Shown: positions 17,030 to 26,391, counted from the first letter of the stretch. The stretch: 64,000 nt of DNA from Palsa-504 sp963818225 (GCA_963818225.1 CAWFRO010000004.1:62001-126000); one strand, 5' to 3'. Notes: generated by a model from the letters alone, not told the origin. Made by a program: numbers and translations.

Positions 17030-17611
17030 ATGTTGATAGTAGAAGCTATCCGCCAGCGGCGTATCCTTGCCCGCGCCGTGGCCACCACTACTTTGAAGTG
17101 GATGGGCCAGAGCAATGGGCATTGGCGTGATGATCAGTCGCTGGACGCCGTATGGGACGCGCGAACGGAGCTGATGGTCCGGAATATTGCAGCAGGCAGT
17201 CGTGTGATCGATGTCGGTGCAGGTTCTCAGGTGGCGCGAGCCATGCTGCCTAGCGGTAGCGAATATGTGCCTGTAGATATGGTTCCGCGATCTCCGGACA
17301 CAATCGTGTGTGACCTGAATCGAGACACGCTACCTGATTTGCGCGCTGACTGGGTTATCGCCAGCGGGGTAATCGAGTATGTACACGATGTGGCTAGATT
17401 TGTAAGCTGGCTGCCAGTCGTCGCGCCGCGAATTGTAATGTCATACGAAGCCGCAGACGGTCAGAGCAAGTACTACAGGCGGTCGCAGTCCTGGGTGAAT
17501 GACTTCACCTCTGAGCAGATGCTCACCATACTCCGGCAACACGGTCTTAGCGTGGATGACACCGCGACCTGGAAACGGCAGACAATCTACTGGCTCACGG
17601 CTTCGGAATAG
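17030..17611 (+). CDS. Class I SAM-dependent methyltransferase
   Basis: A 193-residue protein with SAM motif I RVIDVGAGSQVARAM, an acidic strand end (VPVDMV), and motif IV-like DWVIASGVIEYVHD. The substrate is unknown. It is followed nine bases later by a pyruvyltransferase gene, so both may decorate the same polysaccharide. Codon use is more relaxed and GC content visibly lower (by eye near 57 percent) than neighbours, which suggests horizontal gain. The start fits a leaderless transcript. Confidence 0.75.
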   Translation: MLIVEAIRQRRILARAVATTTLKWMGQSNGHWRDDQSLDAVWDARTELMVRNIAAGSRVIDVGAGSQVARAMLPSGSEYVPVDMVPRSPDTIVCDLNRDTLPDLRADWVIASGVIEYVHDVARFVSWLPVVAPRIVMSYEAADGQSKYYRRSQSWVNDFTSEQMLTILRQHGLSVDDTATWKRQTIYWLTASE

Positions 17612-17619
17612 GGGCGATT

Positions 17620-18468
17620 ATGCCAGAGATAGAGTTGTTCTCATGGAATCCGTCGTATCCTGCTCTGCCGACCCGGCTCGGATCGCATATTCCGTGGCGT
17701 CGTCCGGTCAATAATTTCGGCGATCTGCTGGGACCCGTGATAGTTCGCAGAATGTTGAAGCGAGCAGGACTGGACGCCGAGCCGAAAATCTCTGCGCGGC
17801 TTCTCAGTGTCGGGTCATGTCTTCACTTTGCTCGGGACGGAGATGTTATCTGGGGATCCGGGATAAATGGCGCAGTTCCCATCGAAAGCCACACAGCCCA
17901 GACCCTGGACGTTCGAGCCGTGCGGGGCCCGCGGACTCGCAACTTCCTCATGAATCGCGGCATAGATGTGCCGGAGGTGTACGGTGACCCAGCCCTGCTC
18001 CTGCCTTTGCTGATGCCCAAACTATTGGACGTGCCCAAGAAATATGCGGTGACGGTGGTCCCGAATTTTAATGACCTGCGGCTGAATCCGACATGGCGCT
18101 TTTCGCCTAAGGTGCTGAACCCGAGGTCAGGGCTGGCGCATTGCCTTCAGCGCATCGCTGCCAGTGAGTTCGTAGTCGGGTCATCCTTGCACGGAATCAT
18201 CGTTGCGGAGGCCCTCGGGATCCCGGCTCGGCTGGTGCAGTCCGAGGCGGAATCGGACCTGAAGTATGCCGACTACTATGAGGCGACCGGGCGCGCTGAC
18301 TACTGTCCTGCTGAGACGATTCGCGAAGCCACCGCAGCCGGCGGGGAGAGATTTCCGGTCTTCTCGCCAGACGGGCTGATGGCCGCCTTTCCTGCCGATC
18401 TGTGGCAGCCGCTGAACGCAACGCCACAGATCTTAGTTGTGCCGCGTGGCCACAGCCTCGCCCTGTGA
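17620..18468 (+). CDS. Polysaccharide pyruvyl transferase family protein
   Basis: A 282-residue protein matching the polysaccharide pyruvyl transferase family, which adds pyruvate ketals from phosphoenolpyruvate to sugars. Recognisable blocks are NFGDLLGPVIVRRML near the start, VIWGSGI, VRAVRGPRTRNFL and GDPALLLP, then SEFVVGSSLHGIIVAEALGIP near residue 185-205, where the SLHG histidine is a family hallmark. The start ATG has a GGGGCG site. It shares the lower GC content of the preceding methyltransferase gene and is probably co-transcribed with it. Confidence 0.82.
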   Translation: MPEIELFSWNPSYPALPTRLGSHIPWRRPVNNFGDLLGPVIVRRMLKRAGLDAEPKISARLLSVGSCLHFARDGDVIWGSGINGAVPIESHTAQTLDVRAVRGPRTRNFLMNRGIDVPEVYGDPALLLPLLMPKLLDVPKKYAVTVVPNFNDLRLNPTWRFSPKVLNPRSGLAHCLQRIAASEFVVGSSLHGIIVAEALGIPARLVQSEAESDLKYADYYEATGRADYCPAETIREATAAGGERFPVFSPDGLMAAFPADLWQPLNATPQILVVPRGHSLAL

Positions 18469-18489
18469 GGCCAGCGGGTACAGTCAGGC

Positions 18490-19656
18490 GTGTCCCATCT
18501 GCCGTCCCGTCACTGCGCGGTGATCGGCGCGGGCGTGCTCGGCGCGTCCGTGGCGGCGCGGCTGGCCGCCGCGGGAATGGACGTGACCGTGCTGGAAGAG
18601 GACCGGCCAGGCCGCGCCACCAGCCGATGGAGCTTCGCCTGGCTGAACTCCAATGACAAGGCCCCCCGGTCCTACCACGATCTCAACCACGCCGGGATCC
18701 GGGCCTGGGCCGAGCTGGCGCCCGAACTGGACGGCGCGGCCTGGTACCGTCCGGTCGGCCATGTCGAGCTGGCGGCCTCCGAGGCCGGACGCGCCGAGCT
18801 CGCCGCCCGGGTCCAGCGCCTGACCGAATGGGGCTACCCGGCCCGCGTCATCGACGCCGCCGAAGCCGTCACGATCGAGCCCGCGCTGCGGCTTTCCTGG
18901 CCGCAGGCGGCAGCCGCGTGGTTCCCGGAAGAGGCCTACGTGCTGACCGAGCCGCTCATCGAGCGCCTCATCGGCCGCGCGCGGGCGTGCGGCGCCACCA
19001 TCCTGACCGGTGAGCGGGGCCGGGTGACCGGCCTGGCCCCTGGCCGGGTGCGCACCGCGGACGGACAGGTCCTGGCCGCGGACGAGATCGTGTGCTGCGC
19101 TGGGCGCTGGACCACGCAGGTAGCCGCCCTGGCCGCCCTGTCCGGCGCGGCGCTGCCGGTTCCGCTGGTCAGCTGGGACACCCCCGGCGCCACCGCGCCC
19201 GGCCTGGTCGTCCGGGCCGGGCCGGTCGCCCCGGACGGCCCGGCGCGCGTGATTCACACGCCGGAGCTGGCCCTGCGTCCCCACTCCGGCGGCCTGGTGC
19301 ACCTGGAGGCCCCGGACGCCGCAGTGGACCTGCATACGCCCGGTGCCGAGCTCCTTCGTTGGGCCGGCGAGCTCCTGCACCGCGCCCGCGGCGCCGTCCG
19401 CGGCCTTGAGCAGGCGGCTGTCACCGACTATCAGGTCTGCGTCCGGCCCATGCCGGTGGATGGCCAGTCGATCGTCGGCCGCCTGCCCGGCGCCGGATGG
19501 CTCTACGTCGCCGTCACCCACAGCGGCGTCACCCTGGCCGCCCACCTGTCCCGCCTGATCGCCGCGGAGCTCGCGGCCGGCGAGCCCGGCGCCGAACTGG
19601 CCCCGTACCGCCCGGACCGCTTCACCGGGACGGCTGCCCATGCTCCCGGTAGGTGA
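18490..19656 (+). CDS. FAD-dependent oxidoreductase (DAO family)
   Basis: A 388-residue flavoprotein with the dinucleotide motif VIGAGVLGASVAARLA at the start, the second-site block TSRWSFAWLNSND, and the C-terminal FAD block RPMPVDGQSIVGRLPG. This is the D-amino-acid oxidase/glycine oxidase fold acting on C-N bonds of small amines; the substrate is not readable. The start is GTG; TACAGT five bases upstream may be a leaderless -10. The GC content is high again, in contrast to the two preceding genes. Confidence 0.82.
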   Translation: MSHLPSRHCAVIGAGVLGASVAARLAAAGMDVTVLEEDRPGRATSRWSFAWLNSNDKAPRSYHDLNHAGIRAWAELAPELDGAAWYRPVGHVELAASEAGRAELAARVQRLTEWGYPARVIDAAEAVTIEPALRLSWPQAAAAWFPEEAYVLTEPLIERLIGRARACGATILTGERGRVTGLAPGRVRTADGQVLAADEIVCCAGRWTTQVAALAALSGAALPVPLVSWDTPGATAPGLVVRAGPVAPDGPARVIHTPELALRPHSGGLVHLEAPDAAVDLHTPGAELLRWAGELLHRARGAVRGLEQAAVTDYQVCVRPMPVDGQSIVGRLPGAGWLYVAVTHSGVTLAAHLSRLIAAELAAGEPGAELAPYRPDRFTGTAAHAPGR

Positions 19657-19754
19657 CCTGCGGTGGCCTACCTGGTCCGCATGTCCGATGAGCGGCACGA
19701 CTGGCTAGCTGACCGTTTCTGCCGCCGGGCCCTGCGCACGGTCTAGGGCCATCC

Positions 19755-19787
19755 GCACGTTTTAAAATACGTGCTACTATTACGTGC
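19755..19787. promoter_or_regulatory. Promoter with three ACGTGC half-sites
   Basis: GCACGT (19755-19760) and ACGTGC (19769-19774) form an inverted repeat around an AT-rich 8-base centre. A TACTAT -10 box follows at 19775-19780, and a second TACGTGC at 19781-19787. The half-sites flank the -10, so a bound protein would block transcription of the HTH gene starting at 19818. That gene's own product is a candidate binder. Confidence 0.5.
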
Positions 19788-19817
19788 GTACATGACCCGC
19801 CGATCAGGGAGCCAGCC

Positions 19818-20710
19818 ATGGCCAACACCGGTCGCCCTGCCCGGTGCGCCGCCTGCGACCGTGAACTACCAGAGCAGGAAGGACGAGGAAGGATACGGGT
19901 CTACTGCGACGCGTCGTGTCGCAGCAAAGCCCGCCGGACCCGTCAGGCCAGCCTCGCTAACGTTAACCAAAACTTGACAAAAACCGTTCGTGAAGGCACG
20001 CTTGACAACGTGCCGGACAGCGGGCCTGCCGCAGCCGGAACAGCGCCGCTGCTGACCCGGCTCATCAACGCCGGCCGGGTGGCTCTGGACGGCGTGCCGG
20101 CCCCGGCCCGCTGGGTCCCCTGGAGGCCGTCGGGGTCATCAGCTCCCTGGCCCGCGTGGTCGAGGACGGGATGCGCGAAGCCGTGCAGCAGGCCCGGCAG
20201 GCCGGCCACACCTGGGCCGAGCTGGGCGACCTGCTCGGCACCACCAGGCAGGCGGCGTTCCAGCGGTTCGGCCGCCCGCTTGATCCGAGAACAGGAGTGC
20301 CGATGGCCGAGGAGACCCTGCCCGGTGCGGGCGGACGCGCCAGCGCCCTGCTGGCCGACATCGCCGAACGGCGCTGGGACCAGGCCCGCGCCGGATTCAG
20401 CCCGCGGATGGCCGACGCGCTGGATGTCAGCGGCCTGGCTGCGGCATGGGCCCAGGTCATTGGCACGGCCGGCGAGTACCAGGGCATGGGCGAGCCGGTC
20501 GCCCACCAGGCCGGCGACTACACCGTGGTGACCATCCCGCTGCAGTTCGAGGCGGCCGAGCTTACCGGTCGGGTCAGCTACGACCGGGCGGGCCAGGTCG
20601 CGGGCCTGTACTTCGTGTTAGGAGCCGGTAATGGCCAAGCTGACCATCGACGGTCCCGACCTCGTGGTCGGGTTGTCGTGGCTGGAGAAACTGGGTGCCT
20701 TCCGCGGTAA
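19818..20710 (+). CDS. Zinc-ribbon/HTH/DUF3887-like protein, frameshifted
   Basis: The N-terminus has a four-cysteine ribbon (CAACDREL and YCDASC) followed by a basic stretch. The frame then changes near 20113-20120, and the new frame gives a helix-turn-helix (WAELGDLLGTTRQAAFQRF) and a C-terminal domain resembling DUF3887 (RWDQARAGFSP to AGLYFV). Such proteins are probably small regulators or stress proteins; function is unknown. The true end is probably near 20627, because the remaining 80 bases overlap the next gene in poor sequence. The start has a GGGAG site six bases upstream. Confidence 0.6.
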
Positions 20711-20987
20711 CGTCCGCGTCCCGTTGCATGCGGTCCGCGCCGCGCAGGCGGACGCGGAGCCCTGGTCGGCGCTGCGCGGCGTCCGCTCGCCGGGCACGGG
20801 CATCCCCGGGGTCATCGCGCTGGGCACCCGCCACTATGTCGGCGGCCGGGACTTCGCCGCCCTGCGCGGCCGGGGTCCAGCCGTCCGGGTCGACCTGGAC
20901 GGCCAGTCCAAGTTCGCCCGGCTGGTCGTCTCGGTCCGCGACACCGAGAACACGGTCGCCGCGATCCACGCCGCCACCGGAGTGTGA
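20631..20987 (+). CDS. Conserved hypothetical protein, beta-rich, 118 residues
   Basis: A compact soluble protein beginning MAKLTIDGPDLVVGLSWLEK with alternating hydrophobic strands and a C-terminal helix (DTENTVAAIHAATGV). The pattern resembles bacterial PH-like domain proteins found across actinomycetes, but this is only an impression. It starts with ATG after TAGGAGCC, overlapping the loose end of the previous reading frame, and is probably co-transcribed with it. Confidence 0.65.
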   Translation: MAKLTIDGPDLVVGLSWLEKLGAFRGNVRVPLHAVRAAQADAEPWSALRGVRSPGTGIPGVIALGTRHYVGGRDFAALRGRGPAVRVDLDGQSKFARLVVSVRDTENTVAAIHAATGV

Positions 20988-21057
20988 ATCCCGCTAGGTC
21001 CACCACCTGCTGGCCGGGCTCGCCCAAGCTCCGGCGGATGCGGCACAGTAGGCACCC

Positions 21058-21675
21058 ATGACCGACATCCCCTCCCCGGCTCCGGGGCCGGCCACTGCCG
21101 CCGGCGCCCGGCCGAGCAATCTGGACCTGGAGGCAGCCCGGGACCGCACCCTCCCCGACGTGCTGCCGGGGGCGGGAGCGCTGTTCCGCGTGCTGTTCTG
21201 CGGCATCAACCCCGGTCTGTACTCCGCCGCGACCGGCTGGCACTTCGCCCGGCCGGGCAACCGGTTCTGGCCCGCCTTGCAGCTGTCCGGGTTCACCCCG
21301 CGCCGTTTCGCCCCGCGCGAGCAGGACCTGCTGCCCGGCTACGGGCTCGGCATCACCAACCTGGTCGCGCGGGCCACCGCGCAGGCCGCGGAGCTGTCCA
21401 GCGCCGAGCTCCGGGCCGGCCGCGAGCACCTGGCCGCCCTCGCCGACGCCCGACGGCCCCGCATCATCGCCATCGCCGGCGTCACCGCCTACCGCACCGC
21501 GTTCGGCCGGCCACGGGCCGGCACCGGACCGCAGCCCGACCCGCTCGGGCCCGCCCGGCTCTGGGTGGTGCCCAATCCCAGCGGCCTGAACGCGCATTTC
21601 TCCCTGGACGCGATAGCCGCCGCGTTCGCAGACCTGCGGGCCGCCGCCGATCTCGAGCCGCCCGGCGCGGGCTGA
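21058..21675 (+). CDS. mug: G/U mismatch-specific DNA glycosylase
   Basis: Removes uracil or ethenocytosine opposite guanine in base-excision repair. The 205-residue protein has the Mug signature FCGINPGLYSAATGWHFA with the catalytic-site Asn, GNRFWPAL, and the C-terminal VPNPSGLNAHF loop. The first 20 residues are a low-complexity extension. Motifs look complete. A second, broken copy lies at 45.6 kb. Confidence 0.92.
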   Translation: MTDIPSPAPGPATAAGARPSNLDLEAARDRTLPDVLPGAGALFRVLFCGINPGLYSAATGWHFARPGNRFWPALQLSGFTPRRFAPREQDLLPGYGLGITNLVARATAQAAELSSAELRAGREHLAALADARRPRIIAIAGVTAYRTAFGRPRAGTGPQPDPLGPARLWVVPNPSGLNAHFSLDAIAAAFADLRAAADLEPPGAG

Positions 21676-21776
21676 CCGATTCATCCGGGGCACCCGGCCC
21701 ATCAGCGTGCCGCCCGGCCGGCTCCATGCGAGGATTTCCGCAGTGATTCGCTCTGCTCGAGCTAAGGGGGTGCGGG

Positions 21777-22154
21777 GTGGCGGACTCCGGCGGCCAGCGG
21801 CCTGGTGAGGATGAGGGCACCGAGCCCGACCCGCGGTTCACCTTCGCCAACGAGCGCACCTTCCTGGCCTGGAGCCGGACCGCGCTGGCCCTGGTCGTGG
21901 CCGGCCTGGGGGTCGTCCAGCTGCTGCCGCCGTTCCCCGGCGTGCCGTGGGGCCGTCACGTGCTCGGCGTGCCGCTCATCGTGTTCGGCGCCGTCGTCGC
22001 GGTTACCTCCTACGGCGAGTGGACCAGGAGCCAGCGGGCCATGCGTCACGGGTGGCCGCTGCCCCGGTCGGTCATGCCGCTGATCATGGCCGTGATCATC
22101 GCCGTAATGGCGATAGCGGCCGCCGTCGTGGTCCTGGTCTCGGCGCTGCGTTGA
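21777..22154 (+). CDS. DUF202 (YidH-type) membrane protein
   Basis: A 125-residue protein with the family start RFTFANERTFLAWSRTALAL and three membrane helices. Function is not known. The GTG start is preceded by AAGGGGG. The stop overlaps the start of a second DUF202 gene by one base (TGATG), a paired arrangement common for this family. Confidence 0.85.
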   Translation: MADSGGQRPGEDEGTEPDPRFTFANERTFLAWSRTALALVVAGLGVVQLLPPFPGVPWGRHVLGVPLIVFGAVVAVTSYGEWTRSQRAMRHGWPLPRSVMPLIMAVIIAVMAIAAAVVVLVSALR

Positions 22155-22435
22155 TGCCCCCCGGCAACCAGCCCGGCGCCGACCCGGCCTCCCGTCCCGG
22201 CCTGGCCCGGGAGCGTACCGCGCTGGCCTGGACCCGCACCGCCATCTCCTTCGCCGCTGTCGGTGGCGTGGTACTGAAGCGGGATATCATCCCGGGCCTG
22301 ATCCTGCTGGCCGTGGCCGTGGCGATCTGGCCGCTGGGCCGTCTGGCTTACCGCCGGCAGGCCAGGCTCGTCCTGGTCACCGCCACGATCGTCGGGGTGG
22401 CCGTGGTCGCCCTGGTCGTCTCGTTCACCGCCTGA
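22154..22435 (+). CDS. Second DUF202 membrane protein
   Basis: A 93-residue paralogue with the diagnostic LARERTALAWTRTAISFAA block and three hydrophobic segments. It overlaps the previous DUF202 gene by one base and should be translationally coupled. A hetero-oligomer of the two proteins is plausible but inferred. Confidence 0.85.
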   Translation: MPPGNQPGADPASRPGLARERTALAWTRTAISFAAVGGVVLKRDIIPGLILLAVAVAIWPLGRLAYRRQARLVLVTATIVGVAVVALVVSFTA

Positions 22436-23230
22436 GCCAGTTCCTGGCCATCTCGAGATCCGACCGCACCCGCGCCACCTCCAGCTCCCGCGCGGTGTCC
22501 GCGCTGCGACCCCGATAAAGCGCGGATGGCGGGGCGGCGAATTCCGGCGTGTCGGTGAGAGGCGAATCCGCCAGGGTCGGGCACAATGCAACCAGGCCCC
22601 CTCCACGTATGAGATGGAGGGGGCCTTGCAGTCTGCGCCGTATCAGTCCGGCCAGTTTGCGGGTTACCATGCACTGCGCGGCGCTCGCCCATGGCGGGAA
22701 CCCGTGCCAGACACCGGTTTCCCGGCTTCTCCCGTATCCCGGAGTCTCCTGCGAGAGGTACCCGTTTCCGGCGGAAATGATTTCCACGCCTTCAGCGCTG
22801 CCGGCCAGAGGCTAGGCCAATTTCTTTTATGCCGTTTCTTAATCCGCGCTAATGTCCACGGGAACACCGTGGTTATCCGCGCGCAGCTGCGGTGATGCGC
22901 AACTGGCCCACCGGTAACCGGATGTAGCTCCAGGCCGCCACCTAGCGTCGGCCGTACCTGATCGGCGTGCCCCCGCACCGCCGCATCTGTTCTCAATATC
23001 CCGAACGGGCTGTGCTTCCCCGGCCCGTCCCCGTGCCCGCCCGCGCGATGAGATCCGGGCGGTGGCGCCGTCTGCCCTTCAGCTCCGCTCAATCCCCGCT
23101 CAACCAGGGCGGGATAGGGATGGGGGTAACCCCCCCGGCTAATTCCGGGGGACAGCACCATCCCGATCGCCGGCCGCGGTCCCTACCGTGGACAGCGGGC
23201 GGGGTTGCGACGGGGAAACGGGTGGAGACG
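22436..23230. other. Non-coding stretch with two hairpins
   Basis: No open frame here has convincing coding character. It holds a strong hairpin at 22594-22626 (listed) and a smaller one at 23132-23151 (CCCCCGG / CCGGGGG with a CTAATT loop), about 80 bases before the next start. Positions 22780-22880 are less GC-rich. Confidence 0.45.
22594..22626. terminator. Hairpin terminator after DUF202 pair
   Basis: Perfect 12-base arms (AGGCCCCCTCCA and its complement) around a nine-base loop, 160 bases after the DUF202 pair. There is no U tract. Confidence 0.65.
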
Positions 23231-23461
23231 ATGGGTGCCGTGGTGAGCGGGCCGCAGGCCAGGTCGATGTGGCTGACCGGGGCCGCCGGGCTGCTGCTGC
23301 TGGTGACGGCCGTGGTGATGATGGCCTGCGCCGCACCGCGGGTACACGCGGCCCGGCCCGGGTACGTACCCGGCGACCAGCTGGCCTCCTGGGTCTGGGT
23401 CACTCATGATTCGCCGGCTGCGGTCCCCCCAGCACGCATCGCGAACCGGGCCCGACCGTAA
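23231..23461 (+). CDS. Possible small secreted or membrane protein
   Basis: A 76-residue frame from ATG with a GGTGGAG site three bases upstream. It has one hydrophobic segment (MWLTGAAGLLLLVTAVVMMACAA) that could be a signal peptide with an alanine-rich cleavage region, then a short hydrophilic tail. No family is recognised and the tail may be frame-shifted. Confidence 0.4.
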   Translation: MGAVVSGPQARSMWLTGAAGLLLLVTAVVMMACAAPRVHAARPGYVPGDQLASWVWVTHDSPAAVPPARIANRARP

Positions 23462-23543
23462 CCTGCCCGCCGCGACCCGGCCGCAACGGCGGGAGCGGAG
23501 GGAGCCTGCTGGCCGACGACGCCAGGTCGGACGCGGCTGGGGA

Positions 23544-24446
23544 TCAGGCGGCGGCGAGGATACCCACGCGCCGGTCGGCGGTCAGGCGGCCCCGGGACGT
23601 GCCGACGTAGGAGCCGGAGGTGGGGGAGACTTCGCCGTAGTCGCGGCCGGTCGCGACGGTGACGTAGCCGCCGTCGGTGCGCCGGCCGTTACACGGGTCG
23701 AACGCGACAGCCTCGGCGTGCCCGGCGCGCGGCACGATCACCTCCACCCAGGCGTGGGTGCCACCCTGGCCGACCAGGTGTCCCGAGACGTACCGGGCGG
23801 GCAGCCGGACGACGTGGCAGAGCGCGAGCATCACATGCGCGAAGTCCTGGCAGACGCCGCGGCCGGCGGCCAGCGCCTCGGCGGCCGTGGTCGCGACCGA
23901 CGTGATGCCGTACTGGTAGGTGATGGCGCCGAAGACGGCCGCGCAGATCCTGCTCGCGGTCTCCTCCGGGTCGCTGTCGGCGTTCCTGGCGGTCTGGCGG
24001 GCGATGTCGGTGGCCATAGCGCGCAGCCGCTCATCGGCTGCGGTGAGCGTGGTCGGCCGCAGCAGCCGGGGGCTGTGCAGCGCCTCGGCGGCGAGCACCG
24101 TGGGCCCGTCGTCGCGGACCCGTTCGAGCACGGCGGCCAGCCGGAACTCGATCGCCTGCGGCACGCGGTCGGCCTGCAGCCGGGCGACGACGTTGCCGGC
24201 TGCGTCGCGGCCCACCCGGCGCCGGACTTTTGCGCCGGTCACCTCGAGGCGATGCGCGCGCAGGTACTGGTTGCCGTGCCGAGGCGGCGGCACAATGACC
24301 AGCCGCTGCCGCAGCGACTCCACGGGCGCGTCGTACTCGTAGCGGAAGCTCTGCTCAAGGATGTAGCGGACGCGCCGGGCGGCGCCCAGGTCGAGCCCGC
24401 GGTGATCGAGCACCGGGGCGCGCAGCACCGAGCTGTCGAGCATCAT
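23544..24446 (-). CDS. Transglutaminase-like cysteine protease family protein
   Basis: A 300-residue protein with an N-terminal bacterial transglutaminase-like domain (YILEQSFRYEYDAPVES) followed by the papain-like core. The triad is visible: Cys in GVCQDFAHV, His in GGTHAWVEV, Asp in FDPCNG. Such proteins may be peptidases or protein crosslinkers acting in cytoplasm. ATG 24446 overlaps the stop of the upstream gene by four bases (ATGA), so the two form one operon. Confidence 0.85.
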   Translation of the reverse strand: MMLDSSVLRAPVLDHRGLDLGAARRVRYILEQSFRYEYDAPVESLRQRLVIVPPPRHGNQYLRAHRLEVTGAKVRRRVGRDAAGNVVARLQADRVPQAIEFRLAAVLERVRDDGPTVLAAEALHSPRLLRPTTLTAADERLRAMATDIARQTARNADSDPEETASRICAAVFGAITYQYGITSVATTAAEALAAGRGVCQDFAHVMLALCHVVRLPARYVSGHLVGQGGTHAWVEVIVPRAGHAEAVAFDPCNGRRTDGGYVTVATGRDYGEVSPTSGSYVGTSRGRLTADRRVGILAAA

Positions 24447-25273
24447 CGCGCTTCCTCCTGCTCCTGGTCTTCCTCCGCCTGGACGAGCATCGACTCGAGC
24501 AGCGGCCCGCCGAAGGTGGTGGCCATGGCGACGTCGGAGGCGTCGCGCCCCCGGCCGATCACGATACGTCCCTTGCGCCTGATGTTGTTGCGGGGATCGA
24601 ACGTCCACCAGCGATCGCCCAGCCACACTTCCATCCACGCCGCGAAATCCATCGGCGCCGGATCCGGCGGCACGTCCATGTCGGGCAGGTAGCCGAAAAC
24701 GTAGCGGGCCGGGATGTTCAGGGCCCGGCAGAACGACACCGCGAGATGGGTGAAGTCACGGCAGACCCCGATCCTGGTCCGGTTGACGTCGGCGGCACTG
24801 GACAGGGCCGTCGTGCTGCCGTACTGGAAGGTCAGGTGGCTGTGCACGTGATCGCAGATGGCCTGCACCCGGCGGTACCCGGGCTTCAGGCTGCCGAAAC
24901 GGGACCACGCCTCGTCGCCGAGCACGTCGGGCAGGCAGTAGCGGCTCGGCAGGGTGTAGATCAAGGTGGCGTCGGGGAGCGCATCGGGCGAGCACTCCGG
25001 CGCATCCTCATCCACTTCCTCGGTCTGGTCAGGCACCACGGCCACGGCCTGGTAGCGGAAGCCGGACCGGCCCGCGGGCAGCACCGTGCGCAGGCACGGA
25101 TTGCCGTACAGGTCGGTGTAGGCGCGGATGTCCATGACAGGCTCGGACGCCCACTGCCCGCCCTCGAGGGAGATATGCGCGGCTTCGGCCGGCTGCACGT
25201 GGAAGATCACCGGCGTGCGGACGGCGGCGACATAGGTGAAGTCGCATCCGATCAGGATCCGGCGCGTTTCCAT
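24443..25273 (-). CDS. Transglutaminase-like protein, second of pair
   Basis: A 276-residue relative of the neighbouring gene, belonging to the subgroup with an N-terminal beta domain. The catalytic Cys171 sits in GVCRDFTHLAVSFC and the Asp in WWTFDPRNN. The position where His is usual (FHAW) reads FAAW, with Ala at residue 211, so either another His serves or activity is altered; some subgroup members have a non-His residue there. It leads the two-gene operon. The acidic C-terminal tail (EEDQEQEE) is unusual. Confidence 0.82.
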   Translation of the reverse strand: METRRILIGCDFTYVAAVRTPVIFHVQPAEAAHISLEGGQWASEPVMDIRAYTDLYGNPCLRTVLPAGRSGFRYQAVAVVPDQTEEVDEDAPECSPDALPDATLIYTLPSRYCLPDVLGDEAWSRFGSLKPGYRRVQAICDHVHSHLTFQYGSTTALSSAADVNRTRIGVCRDFTHLAVSFCRALNIPARYVFGYLPDMDVPPDPAPMDFAAWMEVWLGDRWWTFDPRNNIRRKGRIVIGRGRDASDVAMATTFGGPLLESMLVQAEEDQEQEEAR

Positions 25274-25557
25274 GATTCATGATCTAGTCCAGATGTTTCC
25301 GCCGCGTTACGCCGCGCCGACCGCAGCCGATGAGAAACGTCCCGGCTGCCCCGCGATCCGGCCGACGCGGCCTGGGTCTCATCTGCGCGGCGGCCGGATT
25401 TGCGCGGGTGCCGGATCGGGAGGATGGTAGGGCCTACTGCTTTGAGGCATTCCGCGCCCGCCTGCAGGGGACGGGCCGTCCCAGGGTGTGGCGTGAAGTC
25501 AGTTGCCCGCCGGCGGCGGGCTCCTGGGACTGGTCGTGGATCATCGCCGATACAGGC

Positions 25558-26336
25558 ATGCCCGACGACGTCGCGGCGAGCATCGTGGAGATGCAAGCGC
25601 TGCTGCTGGGCACCGAGACCATCCAGGAGTTCCTGGCTGAACTGGCCGCCCTGGCCGTCCTGACGGTGGGTGACGGGCTGTCGTGCGGGATCACCTTGCA
25701 GACCAACGGACGCCCGCTGACGGTGGCCTCCACGGACGTGCTGGCGGCCCAGGTGGATGAGGTGCAGTACGGCCTGGATCAGGGGCCATGCCTGCACGCG
25801 CTGCGCACCGGCACCCTGGTGTCAATCGAGGACCTGGCCAGCGACCAGCGGTGGGCCGCCTATGCGGCCACGGCCCTTCAGCACGGAGTCCGGTCCTCGC
25901 TGTCGCTCCCGCTCAGCAGCGGCAGCACTACCATCGGCGCGTTCAACTTGTATTCGCAGGTAACCGGTTCCTTCGGGCAGACGGCGACCCGCCGCGCCGA
26001 GCGTTTCGCGTACAACGCCTCTGGGGCCCTGTCGATCGCCGTCAGGCTGGCCGACCATGTTGCCCTCACTGATCAGCTCGTGCCTCGCTGGACTCCCGCG
26101 CGGTCATCGACCAGGCGATCGGCGTGCTCATGGGCCAACGGCGGATCACTGCCGCGGACGCGTTCGCGATCTTGCGCACGACGTCGCAGAACCGCAACAT
26201 CAAACTCCGGGCCTTCGCTGCTCAGATCGTCGAGGGCGCCGGCGCGCGGCCACCCCAGCCGCCCCCCTTCGACCCGCCCGCTGACGCGTCCGCTGACGCG
26301 CCCGCTGAACCGCCCGCTAACGCGCGTACCTGCTGA
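25558..26336 (+). CDS. GAF and ANTAR domain regulator, one frameshift
   Basis: The N-terminal two thirds is a GAF sensor domain (LAALAVLTVGDGLSCGITLQ, YGLDQGPCLHAL, LSLPLSSGSTTIGAFNLYS). After a frame change at 26079-26085, the ANTAR RNA-binding helix bundle appears (SRAVIDQAIGVLMGQRRITA, then NIKLRAFAAQIVE). One missing C in CTCGTGCC would restore the join. ANTAR proteins bind nascent RNA hairpins and prevent termination. The C-terminal tail is a short Pro/Ala repeat. ATG at 25558 is preferred; the longer frame upstream lacks domain content. The STAS gene downstream may belong to the same signalling set. Confidence 0.8.
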
Positions 26337-26391
26337 CCCGCCCCGCTAACGCGCCCGGGCCGGGGTTCGGCCCAGAATGCCCCGAACTGAC

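Noticed and set aside
22664..23161. Minus-strand 165-codon frame
   Set aside because: No ribosome site, poor codon bias and no domain; treated as non-coding.
23406..24692. Long plus-strand frame over the transglutaminase-like genes
   Set aside because: The minus strand carries complete catalytic motifs; the plus product has no family features.
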